From: Isohypsibius dastychi
Taxonomy: Eukaryota > Tardigrada > Eutardigrada > Parachela > Isohypsibiidae
DNA length: 22,935 nucleotides
Direction: 5' to 3'
NCBI GenBank assembly: GCA_034696485.1
Contig: JAQIWT010000339.1
Location: 1-22,935 of the forward strand
Shown: positions 10,621-19,534 of the stretch, one piece after another
How the letters are laid out: each line of letters begins with the position of its first letter
Numbering within the stretch: the first letter of the stretch is position 1
Translations under genes and position numbers: made by a program
Notes under the pieces: generated by a model
Database searches by the model: none
What the model saw: the letters and a program-made list of their open reading frames with translations, nothing else
What the model was told of the DNA's origin: nothing

Positions 10621-10828
10621 ATGTCGCAAACTCTGCTCTCAAAAGAAAGCTACTCGCAATGGGCAGCAAAAGCTCTTGAGTTTTCAAAGAAGAACGATCA
10701 GGGAGAAGATATATCCCAAGAGGATGAATCAACTCCGGAACCATCGCGAATGGAAGAAACCAGGACCGATTCAGGACTTGAATCATTGGGAGGCTCTCAA
10801 AAGGAGGACATCCCCAACAAAAACAAGG
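10621..10828 (+). CDS. candidate small exon or ORF, Ser/Glu-rich
   Basis: ATG opens 69 codons of a hydrophilic protein (MSQTLLSKESYSQWAAKALE, then Glu/Ser/Asp-rich) that runs into AACAAG|GTAGGC, a good 5' splice site; the unspliced frame stops three codons later. If spliced, the intron would contain the hammerhead ribozyme at 10962-11006; possible acceptors are CTTCTCAG near 11030 and TTTTTCAG near 11083. It lies on the same strand between Penelope-like RT and ORF1. No domain recognised. It may be the true 5' exon of ORF1 or chance. Confidence 0.35.
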
Positions 10829-10961
10829 TAGGCTGAACCTAAGAATAGGAATGTGACTAAGAATGTGAATAAGATAGGATTTAGATTAAAACCCACAACT
10901 TTGATATTTTCTCATCTCTTCCTTTCCTTCCTACTCCTCCCGCCCAAAAGGCGATGAAAAA

Positions 10962-11006
10962 GTTACCTGATGAGATCGGTGAAAGTCCGGCGAAACGCGT
11001 AGTAAC
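10962..11006 (+). ncRNA. hammerhead ribozyme, type I, Penelope-like-element type
   Basis: All conserved core parts are present in order. Stem I is GTTAC (10962-10966) with GTAAC (11002-11006). The first core segment CTGATGA is at 10967-10973. Stem II is GATCGG (10974-10979) with CCGGC (10987-10991), 5 bp with one bulged A and a 7-nt loop. GAAA is at 10992-10995. Stem III is minimal: A10995-U11000 and C10996-G10999, or the palindrome ACGCGT pairing between two molecules. A11001 is the cleavage-site base, so cleavage would fall between 11001 and 11002 after GUA. The closing G-C of stem II (10.1-11.1) is canonical. An A-run before and a U-run after could extend stem I beyond an internal loop. 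Hammerheads with very short stem III are a known feature of Penelope-like retroelements, and this one lies on the same strand just past a Penelope-like RT. It would process tandem transcripts into unit-length RNAs. Confidence 0.88.
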
Positions 11007-11799
11007 GAGTCAGTTTTTTTGCTTCTCAGCTACTCTGTCTCACACCAGAGAAGTCTTTCTTCTCTGGCCGCCATCTTTATTTTTCAGTTATGCAAAACAC
11101 TTTTTCTAGTCCATCAATTCAATTTTGATTTGCATTTCGATTCTAATTTAGTTTTACACGTAACGATGACGATAACGATGACTTTCTACCGATAAACTGC
11201 CCTTTTTGAAGTCCGCCATCTTTAATTTAGTTATCTGTTTTGCTGTCTTGCCACGTCCACCATCTTTATTACAAGCCACTTTTCAATCAATTTACCTGTA
11301 TCTTCACCTGATTAATGTTAAGAATTTTACTTTTCATATCGCTTTCATATTCCATTGTATTTTTCCTATCACTTGTATATTAAAAATACAAAACACAGCA
11401 GATTCCCATACGAACAGCATTGACACAGAACAAACAACGTATTCAGGGAACAACACTGATGAAGTATGCTAAAATATAAAAACACCAGGACAAACAACCA
11501 CGCAGCCACAGTGCAAACAAACGTCCCTTGATGAAAAACCAAAACACGCCACATGTCAGAGCAAATTTCAGCATCCAGAGCAATTAGCTACAGAACAAGC
11601 AAAGTCTCCTTGAAATATACCAAAAACACTCCACCAAACAGGAAAAACAACAAATCAGTAAAGGCACAAACAAACACCGCCAAAGTACACGGAAAGCAAC
11701 GCTGGAACAGGACCTCTCAAAAGAAAACAGCTTCAAAGAACATCAAAAATAGACAGAACAGAAAAAGAACTCACAAACGAGTTCAAATTGTTCCAAAAA
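11007..11799 (+). other. leader between ribozyme and ORF1
   Basis: Starts with the sequence that would be the 5' end of ribozyme-processed RNA. A strong acceptor-like tract (TTTTTTTGCTTCTCAG) ends near 11030 and could serve cis- or trans-splicing. The ORF1 frame is already open from 11662, so coding may begin before the ATG at 11800. An overlapping Lys/Arg/Asn-rich open frame at 11553-11807 is low-complexity and unsupported. Confidence 0.35.
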
Positions 11800-12816
11800 A
11801 TGTCTGAATCAAAACTTTTACGCTTACAGCCGGAAACAAAAATCGAGATTTCACTCACCCCAGAGGAACAGCTTCTAAGCCAGCTCTGGACCAGAAAGCT
11901 GAATCCTTCCGGAGACAACAACTGCGGGAAGGCACCGTTCAACAAGAAGATGCAAGATGACTTGAAGAAAGCCGCTTTTCTTGCCGCGTCATTCCAAAGC
12001 AATCAGCTCGTTTATCAAAAGTACTACGACCGACTGCGAGAAGACAAAGACCATATCCCAGCAGAATTCGAGAAAACGAACGTGGGTCTGCGATTCTTCT
12101 TCAGCCAGCAAGTCACGGACGAACTCATGACGGAAGCGAAGAGCGTCACAGTCCCGCTATTCAAGGAAGCTTTCAACGCGTTCCTTACGAAGATCGCCAA
12201 CTGCAGACTCGAAGGATACAAGATCCTCAAAGAGGAAACCATCAAACCAGTTACCGCCCACAAAGCATCCCTCAGTGAAGAAGCAGACAGGAAGTTCACA
12301 GCACAGCTTGAAGCATATGTGACTGAATCCAAAGCAGACCTCGACCGGAAGATCGCGGAGAGAATTGAGAAGACGAAGAAGATTCAAGAAAAGCGAATGC
12401 TTCCGCCAAAAGCGAAGCAGGAGCCGATCGCGGATCGACAACCTCCTCAACAACATTTCTCGCAACACTCTTCGAGCAGTGAGAGCACCAAGACACCGTC
12501 GAAAAGAATTGACTGCGAAGCTCTCAAGAGAAATCGTGAACAGCAAACACCGCAAGATCGTCAAGCAGAAAATAGACAAGCAACACTAGCATCCAACGAA
12601 GGCCAATTACGTATCAGTAACAACAGCCCAGTCAACCTACGCCGCAAACCGGCGAAAGGAAGGCAAGGCGAGACACGTCAGCCAGGGAGACCGAACCGTA
12701 TCGAAGAGATGGATCGAAATTTCCAGCGAAGACGCGAACGCTCTCCAAACTTCCGATGTACTCCACACAGTTCCGGACCAAACTTCCGGGCCGATCACAA
12801 TCCCGACCGAACTTGA
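11800..12816 (+). CDS. Gag-like ORF1 protein of a retroelement (tail disrupted)
   Basis: 338-residue hydrophilic protein starting at an ATG with AAAA before it; the frame is open back to 11662 without another ATG. No domain recognised. Roughly residues 1-150 look globular (LTPEEQLLSQLW; LRFFFSQQVTDELMTEA), about 155-200 are Lys/Glu-rich and probably coiled-coil, and from about 205 to the end the protein is Gln/Arg/Ser/Pro-rich and basic, as in RNA-binding Gag-like tails. The stop at 12816 may be secondary: another frame carries a similar Arg-rich reading onward (RSRSPVVKRYRQ), meets a TAA at 12912-12914, and then reads across the pogo insertion site into 16344. Its position after the hammerhead ribozyme suggests it is ORF1 of a Penelope-like copy, but that assignment is inference from order and strand. 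Confidence 0.55.
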   Translation: MSESKLLRLQPETKIEISLTPEEQLLSQLWTRKLNPSGDNNCGKAPFNKKMQDDLKKAAFLAASFQSNQLVYQKYYDRLREDKDHIPAEFEKTNVGLRFFFSQQVTDELMTEAKSVTVPLFKEAFNAFLTKIANCRLEGYKILKEETIKPVTAHKASLSEEADRKFTAQLEAYVTESKADLDRKIAERIEKTKKIQEKRMLPPKAKQEPIADRQPPQQHFSQHSSSSESTKTPSKRIDCEALKRNREQQTPQDRQAENRQATLASNEGQLRISNNSPVNLRRKPAKGRQGETRQPGRPNRIEEMDRNFQRRRERSPNFRCTPHSSGPNFRADHNPDRT

Positions 12817-12946
12817 TCCGTAACCAAGGCCCACACATACGGAGCAGAAGCCCTGTCGTGAAACGATACCGGCAGATGAACGAGCAACCGGGTTTGTTAC
12901 TGATCCCGGAATAATATTGGCCAGCTCAATTCTATCCAGCATACTA

Positions 12947-13067
12947 CCAGTAAAGACAACATATCGGGTCACAGCTGGGCTTTGTTTTGAATCCGGTCAA
13001 CCCCTATTTTTTCGTCTGACTGGGATCAATCACGTATCATTCGAAAGATCTTTTCAAGATCTATCGA
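12947..13067 (+). repeat. left terminal inverted repeat of the pogo-like element
   Basis: The outer 32 bp are identical to the reverse complement of the right end, one mismatch follows, then CTTTGTTT matches again. Similarity fades inward, but TCAAGATCTATCGA recurs at 13054-13067, 107-120 bp from the tip, at the same distance as on the right side. Confidence 0.92.
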
Positions 13068-13272
13068 TCAATATACATGGATGTCGAAAATATTTAACTG
13101 ACGAAGAGTTACTGGCAAACTTGGTTTTGACTGATATTTGCATTGTTTGGCCAATGCGCACGACCACGCGCGATGCAAGAAGTATGTAAACAAGTCGCTG
13201 TTGCACAATTTGCTGAGACTTCCAGCTAACCTCGGTTGTTCTTTGCCAGTCTGAATTCCTGCATATTTTAAG

Positions 13273-16102
13273 ATGGATCCTGAGCTCATCAAGGCTTACT
13301 GGGACGTAACACCGCACAGCATTTCCATTCGCGAAGCAGCGAGAAAATATAGTGTCTCTAAGAACACATTAACGAGACGAATGAAAGATCTGGTGACGAC
13401 CATCTGTGTTTTCGGAATATGACGAAAATCTGCTGGCCACATTGATGCGAGCATTTGAACAATTCAAGCTTCCCATGACTGCTTTCATGTTCGTTGAACA
13501 CGTTCAACAGCTGGCGAATGAACGAAGTACGGTAGTTCTGAGAAGTCGAGTTTTGAAAGAAGGATTTTGCTTGGACGTGGTTGTGATTTGCATCAATTTT
13601 TCAGGAATAAAGCATCGTTTTAACGACTGATGGGTTCTACGATTCGCACGACGACACAATATGTCCCTCCGTTCCGCAAATGCACAGTCATCAGAAGAAA
13701 AAATCTTCACCGAGAGCAAGGCGCAGAAAATGATCGCTCTTTTGGAGAATCTTTTCAGTCGCGGTTATCTGCAGGATGGGCGGCTCAACTTCAACCTCGA
13801 CGAAGGAGGAATGTAACTGGGTAACAAACGAGCCCGTGTTTTGGCAACGAGAGAAAAAAACGTATTCCGCGTTTGACAAAAGGTGGGTTATTTAGTGGGT
13901 TATTTTTGTGGTGTTTAGTTATTCTTCTCGTTTGTTGCACAGGAGATGTAAGAAAGCAGATCACTGTTCTCTCTTGTGAAAATGCTGCTGGAATATTACT
14001 GAAACCATTAATTTTATACGACGGGAAGCAAGTGATGGCGGAGTGGTTTGACGAGACTGACGATGAAGTTTATATACAGCGAAATGAAAGCGAAACTATG
14101 GACACGAATATGTTTTTCCGCTATGTTGAGCAAGTAATCGGGCCATACTTGGAAGAGAATGGTCCACCAACGAATAAGGTACACTGTGTGTTGTGATTTG
14201 TGTTATCTTCCCCATTGTAGCTGATTTCAAATTCGAAAAAAATGAACTTTCATGAGAAAAAATTCAAATAATGACGTTTTCTATTTTTATACAGTCATAT
14301 TACGTAAGCCGTACGTATCAATTCGAATTCCGTGAGATGGAGGGCGCTCGATTTAGCCACGGAGGGTAGCGTCGTGGTATCAGATCAGGGTATATGGGCT
14401 GATAATCGAAGTTTGACTTCATAGTTGCTCTAACTGAAGCGCGTTTTTAATTCACTGGATTCTCTACCGCTCAATTCCTAAATGGTCAACGGCACAGAAA
14501 TGAAAGCGACGAAAATAGCCTCTGCCCGGGCTCGGAGTAAATACTACAAATTTTGTGTGCTCCGTTGCCCAGATCACATATTAACTCCCAGGTGGCTTCT
14601 TCACACAACACAGCCGATATGGTTGCCCTGCTTGATATGAAATTGTTCCTCTCCCTTATAGTGCAAGAGGGGTGCAGCAGATCGGCTATTAATAGACCAA
14701 AATGAACCATGAAGGCCAGTTGTGCCGTGATGAGTGAAGTTAGTTTGATAGGAGTACCAGGCAGATGAGTGGAGCCGTTGATAAATGCCCCGGCTGTGAT
14801 TTATTGAGCTGACTGGCTGACCACTTTCCCTGTGATTTATTGAGCTGACCACTTAACTCGAACACGACGATTGTACAGAACTCACATACTGACCTACCCA
14901 AATATTTTTATTTTACGGTAATTAACTCTTTTTGTTAGAGTTACTGTATTTAATTTATGGCTAACGTAAGCCCACGTGTGGGGAGGGAAGAAGATTTGTC
15001 TATGGACATTTCAGCCATGTATACAATTTGGAGCTTGTGTATTACTGCATTCAGCGAGGGATTGAGATTGTCGTTTATCCTGCTGGACAAACTTCCCGTC
15101 TTCAGGTTTTTGATTTAAAAGTGTTCGGTCCGTTCAAAACTGGATGAAAAAAGTACCAGAATAGGATTGACCTCAGCGTGGATAAGGTAAACTCTACGAA
15201 TCATGAATTGTTTTTTGAAATATTTTTCACATCGTGAACCTTCGTTCTTTTGTAGATCGAAAGAAACAACTTGCCACGTCATTTTGTGAATGTCTGGAGA
15301 ACGATGGATTTCCGCGAGAAACTGATTTCTGGTTTTCTTGATACGGGAATTTTTCCATTTGCACCGGAAAAGCTACGGCAATCGCATATGAAGTTCCCTC
15401 GGCGCCCGGTGCCGTGCTCGCCAGTCCCTCCAAGAAAAAAGCTATCTAGGACTTTATATCATTATTGGCTACCACTTCTTTGGCTGGCAGACTGAACGAA
15501 ACACAAGTTATGAATCTCATGGCAGTTGTACCGGATGTCCTTCAAAGTACGTTAAGCATTTTTTTTTGGAAATTGCGCTTTCTGAAATTTTTCTATAAAT
15601 TTCAGTGACTGATACCGTCCATGAACTGGTGAAATCGCACGCGGCGGCTATTATTGGTCCAGTTAAGGAGCCGAGGAAGAAATCGGACTCTGCTGGGATT
15701 TGGATTGACACCGATCATGCTACACTTCTTACAACTCCTGAAATTAAAAGACTGCTGGAAAAACGATGGGAAAAACAGAAAATGTGGAAGCCAAAAGTTC
15801 CGAAGTCGCAAAAACGGAAAATCGATTTTGACGAAGAGTTCGATGCTACCGGTTCTAGCACACCTCTGCCTGCAAATGCTGGCCCTGAATGTGTTTTCGA
15901 AGCTGCTGTTCAATATCCGAAAAAGAAAAGCCACGGACCTGCGAAGCCTTACAAAAGAGCGAAGCGCACTGGGAAGCTCCTAGACGTCAGCAACACTGTT
16001 TTGCCCGATGTTGCCCCTGCTCCTGTCAGAAAGTCCTCACGGACTTGCCTACCAAAAAAATTGGCTTGGAAATCATTGTTTCTATATTTTGACCCAGTTT
16101 GA
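13273..16102 (+). pseudogene. pogo-type transposase, multi-exon, inactivated
   Basis: DDE transposase gene. Pieces in order: 13273-13393 (helix-turn-helix, IREAARKYSVSKNTLTRRM); about 13397-13526 (RPSVFSEYDENLLATLM, CENP-B-type second HTH); 13605-13882 (WVLRFARRHNMSLR and first catalytic Asp in FNLDEGG); 13943-14178 (KQITVLSCENAAG); about 14983-15186 (FVYGHFSH and FDLKVFGPFK); 15256-15546 (GFLDTGIFPF); 15606-16102 (basic tail). Introns at 13527-13604, 15187-15255 and 15547-15605 fit GT-AG and frame. Breaks: frameshift near 13394; stops at 13628-13630 (before the Trp), after FNLDEGGM, at 13874-13876 and after FGPFKTG; and a frameshift in an A-run near 15435. The second catalytic Asp, expected in the DGHFSH-type motif, is Tyr. 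The third (VFDLK) is kept. The gene cannot make active transposase. Confidence 0.88.
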
Positions 16103-16219
16103 CGAAAAACACTGAATTTTTGATGTGGATTTTACTTCAATCAATAAGTATTTTGGTCAAAGATTCAGCGGAGTGCTGTTTCTTCGGGTTTGATTTTTCA
16201 TCATCAAATGCAGTATCAT

Positions 16220-16341
16220 TCGATAGATCTTGATAAGGTTCTGCAAATGACATATAGTTTATCTCATTCAGATGAAAAAAATGGGGATGGACCGGATTTT
16301 AAACAAAGTCCAGCTGTGACCCGATATGTTGTCTTTACTGG
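16220..16341 (-). repeat. right terminal inverted repeat of the pogo-like element
   Basis: Reverse-complement partner of 12947-13067. The inner shared block TCGATAGATCTTGA is at 16220-16233, 108-121 bp from the tip, which sets the repeat length at about 121 bp. Confidence 0.92.
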
Positions 16342-16343
16342 TA

Positions 16344-16701
16344 CGAGAAACTAAAACCCTGGGAGCCACGAGGTGATTACAATGCTTCGTGCTACCCAAG
16401 ATTGGGGAGATTCGGGGGGCCAAATCATCGTTAATGTCCAACTAAGGACACTGTTTTGCATGATGTTTATGAGACCAAGTCACGAAGTTTTTTTTTACCA
16501 TGTTCTTTCCATAACCAACAGATTTGTGACAAGAAGAGCGAGCGAACCTTTCACTGTACGACAGCGAAACAAAATGACCTAACCGAGCACGAAAAACATT
16601 CGAAACTTAGTAACTCGACACTCAACCACCACATATTTTCACAACAGTTCACACAAGAATCTGAAAACAAGAATCTGAAAACTGAAAAGAACATTTATTG
16701 A
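16344..16701 (+). pseudogene. continuation of the retroelement coding sequence interrupted by the pogo-like element
   Basis: The reading frame before the left TA (WPAQFYPAYY) continues after the right TA (EKLKPWEPRGDYNASCYP) when one TA copy is counted, up to a stop at about 16429-16431. The same frame then stays open to 16701 with a Thr/Asn/Ser/Lys-rich sequence. The composition of the first part (Trp, Tyr, Pro, Gly, Arg) fits an RNA-binding tail. No RT follows, so the downstream copy is missing its polymerase part in this window. Confidence 0.5.
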
Positions 16702-16788
16702 GATCTGAATTAGGACGTAAGACTGGTGATTGGAATTCTATTTCGAAAAGAGACGAACCGTTAACAAACAAAGAAATACTACTTCGCG

Positions 16789-16813
16789 ATCGGATGGGGT
16801 GTCACCATCCGAT
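16789..16813. repeat. perfect 9-bp inverted repeat
   Basis: ATCGGATGG (16789-16797) and CCATCCGAT (16805-16813) with a 7-nt spacer, about 100 bp before the Harbinger transposase frame. It could be part of a terminal or subterminal repeat of that element, but I found no partner at its other side. Confidence 0.5.
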
Positions 16814-16892
16814 TTTGCTTGAATTTTACAAGCTTATCAGGCAAATTATGAGAGAAGACAGCAAATAATTAGTATCTACAACACATACATGA

Positions 16893-17750
16893 CTACACAC
16901 CTCTAAAAGAAGCTACATACCTGCAATACAAATCAAATTTGCCGGCTACGTAAGTGCTTCTTCAGAGATTCAACTTCTCTGCTGGCTGACTGCTGATGAC
17001 TTCGCGGAATTTGCTGCTGCAGTTCATGCAAATGGAGCTCCTTTTAATAACTGCTGGGGATTCATCGATGGCACCGAAAGACCAATTTGCAGACCAACTG
17101 TGGGACAACGAGTGGTCTTTAATGGCCACTACCGTTTTCACAGTCTTGCATTCCAATCGGCTGTGACACCAGATGGATTTATCGCCAACTTGGATGGCCC
17201 ATGGCCTGGACGACGACATGATGCCGGAATTCTTCGGGAAAGTGGATAACTGGAAAGCCTGGCGCAAAAAATGCAACAAATTGGTGGAGAATATGTGTTG
17301 TATGGAGATCCGGCGTATCCCATCAGCGATTTTATGGAAGCCCCGTTTAGAACACGAGCAGCTGGGCTTACGGAAACGGGAGCGGCATCCAACGTGGATA
17401 TGTCATCAAATCGGGTTGCTGTTGAATGGGTTTTTGGTAAAATCGTTCAACTCTGGGCTGTTGTTGATTTTACCGAAAATCTTCGAGTTCTTATGCAGCC
17501 TGTTGGAAAAAACTATTTGGTTGCAGCTCTTTTGACAAATATGCATTCAACACTTTATGGAAGCCAGACTGAAACAACTTCTGGCGTTCATCCACCGACT
17601 TTGCAAGAGTATTTGCGGAATTTGTTTTCGTTCTTAAGTGTCGAGCTTATGTTTTTCTTTCTCCATCTTCACGCGTTCTTTCTCGATTTCCAGTTTCTCG
17701 CGATCCAACTTTGCTTTTTCCACCTCCGGTTTGATGGCACTTTCGCGTGA
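16893..17750 (+). pseudogene. PIF/Harbinger-type DDE transposase (DDE_Tnp_4), one internal stop
   Basis: Catalytic part of a Harbinger transposase. In one frame: LCWLTADDFAEFAAAVHANG, then GFIDGTERPICRP with the first catalytic Asp (codon 17067-17069), NGHYRFHSLAFQS and PWPGRRHD, the second Asp in LYGDPAYP (17307-17309), and the Glu in VAVEWVFGKI (17424-17426). So the DDE triad is complete. A single TAA at 17247-17249 breaks the frame in the segment RESG-stop-LESL. The N-terminal part usual for the family is missing or lies in unrecognised exons; the frame opens after a stop at 16890. The end overlaps, tail to tail, the Myb-like gene on the other strand (17634-17750); the true end may be near 17640. 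No start codon is identifiable. Confidence 0.85.
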
Positions 17751-18656
17751 CTCCAGATTACGTTCAGCTTCCGCTTTTTTGCTTTCCGAAAAATCGCTGG
17801 CACTTGATTGCCACCGAGTTTGACCTTTCTTCCGACGAGGTTCATTTTCCTTTTGATCACTACTGCCCTCGGCTTCTCCTACGAAAAACAACACAATTAA
17901 TCAGAATCATGACTAAGAGACAGGGTCCTCAAGAAATGGTTCCTCAAACCGGAAGAACTTACGAAAACCCGAATTTTTTTTCGATCGTAATTCAGGTTCT
18001 TCGTTGCTTTGGGGAGGAAAAACAGGAAGAATCACTTGAAATTATCGATTTTCGATTCGCGGCAAAACGTTTCCGGCAGAAACGGCAACATGTTTTTCGT
18101 ATCAACATTGTTTTGAAAATTGTAAAAACAAACAAAAATTTCGTTGAACCCTCTAAGCAAAGTCGTTCGAGTGCGATAAATCCTACGTGGAACCCACTCA
18201 AAAACTCAAAAATCGATGTTTTTCTTGAATGTTTGGCAGCAGTCATCAGCTTTTTCTCCTGTCGATCGGTTAATTCAGTCTGCTTCGACTTGATTTCGTT
18301 CAACTGAGCGCGTCGTCGTTCGTATTCATCTTCCAGTCCGATGATCTCCACGAGGAGTCCATCTTTTTCTAAGTGATCTTTGTGAACTTCACCTTTCCAT
18401 ACATCCTGGCGATTTTGTGACGGAATTCTTTGATCAGTTTTTGGATTCGATCTCTAACGCAGCGCTTGTTTGTAGCAAGTCCAGCTATACCAACTTCTAG
18501 TGCAATTTGATGATGATGGACTCCTCGTCCTTTTTCAGCAAACATTCCAGCATTTAAGGTAGCGTATTGGCGGAGAATCAACAAATCTTCCCAATCCTTC
18601 CAAATGTGACGCTTTTTTTTCCTCCATCTGGCTGTTCGCAGCTTTTCCATCACCAC
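17634..18656 (-). pseudogene. Myb/SANT-like protein of the PIF/Harbinger element, frameshifted
   Basis: Second gene of the Harbinger pair; in this superfamily a Myb-like partner carries DNA binding and helps the transposase. Exon 1 from 18656 downward holds the Trp-rich trihelix (HIWKDWEDLLILRQYA, KRCVRDRIQKLIKEFR). Near 18395 a one-base loss in the GGAAAGGTG run shifts the frame; coding continues as EVHKDHLEKDGLLVEIIGLE and the heptad-like DEYERRRAQLNEIKSKQTEL. A likely donor is at 18205-18204. A 44-nt exon (18006-17963, NEEPELRSKKNSGF) follows, then exon 4 (17878-17634), which encodes a Lys/Glu/Arg-rich coiled coil (EKAKLDREKLEIEKERVKME) and ends HKLDT. Exons 3 and 4 join in frame. Apart from the frameshift the gene is fairly well preserved. 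Confidence 0.78.
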
Positions 18657-19534
18657 TCGTATCTCCCATGATTAGCCACCAATCCAGAGCCAAAAGAATG
18701 ACTGTTTCGATCCAGGTGAGAAATGCAGAAGTTGGAAGTAAAAATATGAGGAGCAGAATGAATTCAGATCTTTAAAATGAAAACAGTACCAGGGTTTATG
18801 CGAAATGGCGCACTGGGCCATCCAGTGAAAAGAGCAAGCAACACACGAACGCTGTTTTGGCAAAACAGCGTCAAGAACGGGCTATGTTCACGCGTAGGCC
18901 AGGCAGGCTACGCGTTGCGAGTCAGTCCGTCATCGAGTACGGACACAAATAAGCAAGCCTAATTTCACTCAATGCAGGGTCAATACAATCAAAAATAATA
19001 AAAAACGAATCATTTTGCTGTTTGCTGCGCCAGCGGAGGTATTTAGCGGGAGCTTATAGAGGGCATACAGAACTTCTGGTCACATCGAGTCGAATGATGT
19101 TGCGGTGACTGAGTTGATCGGTCTTGGACTTTCGTAGTGCTAGGCTGACTGAATCGTCACTGATGACAAAGTCAGCTGACGACAAAGTAGAACTCAGATC
19201 AAAGGACTTTGTGGACGAAGCAGTCAATTCTCCGAGCGAAGAGCCAGATCGAGTTGTCCAGAGCATATTTTTGTCCTGTCCCGGCAAATCTGATCTGGAC
19301 AAATTGCATGTCAGGAGACGAATCAGGTCTAGAGTTTGTCGGTGACTGGTCCACACAACCGTTCGTATCCAGCTACAACGCCTTCAGTGGCTGTACTCTG
19401 AATCGGGTTCAGAAAGTTTGCTCATCGTGGAAGTTAGCTATACTTGCAAGGTGGAACCCAACTAACGATGTCGACATTTGTTCTTGACGAAGAACAATGG
19501 TCCTGCTGGGAGTTTTATAAAAATAAAAGTTTAG
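18657..19534. other. gene-free stretch with short perfect inverted repeats
   Basis: No protein family recognised. GCTGTTTTG/CAAAACAGC form a palindrome with a one-base centre at 18851-18869. CGCGTAG (18891-18897) pairs with CTACGCG (18908-18914). These may belong to the outer end of the Harbinger element, but no matching terminal repeat was found at 16344-16960. Open frames at 19054-19487 on both strands look like chance. Confidence 0.4.

Larger units (their letters stand above)
12947..16341 (+). mobile_element. pogo-like (Tc1/mariner superfamily) DNA transposon, non-functional
   Basis: Element of 3,395 bp bounded by matching inverted ends that begin CCAGTAAAGAC and flanked on both sides by TA (12945-12946 and 16342-16343), the target duplication of the Tc1/mariner superfamily. 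It encloses a multi-exon transposase gene of pogo type on the plus strand. It is inserted in the coding-like tail of the retroelement ORF1. Between about 14179 and 14980 it holds an unusually long intron-like stretch, perhaps enlarged by another insertion; inside it, TGTGATTTATTGAGCTGAC occurs twice (about 14797 and 14831). Confidence 0.9.

Noticed and set aside
10127-10960. A GIY-YIG endonuclease domain after the Penelope-like RT
   Set aside because: Looked for the GIY...YIG pattern and its conserved Arg and Glu in all plus-strand frames; none seen.
14345-14430. tRNA-like sequence inside the pogo-like element (TAGCGTCGTGGTA resembling box A, ATCAG/CTGAT arm, GAAGT/ACTTC arm)
   Set aside because: The last arm has a 3-nt loop instead of 7, no acceptor stem pairs, and no proper box B is present.
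2551-18260. Other CTGATGA occurrences on either strand as further hammerheads (for example near 2030, 2555, 5378 and 18245)
   Set aside because: None is followed by a stem and GAAA with a matching stem I.
18657-18965. Right terminal inverted repeat of the Harbinger element
   Set aside because: Palindromes here have no reverse-complement partner in 16344-16960, so no boundary can be drawn.
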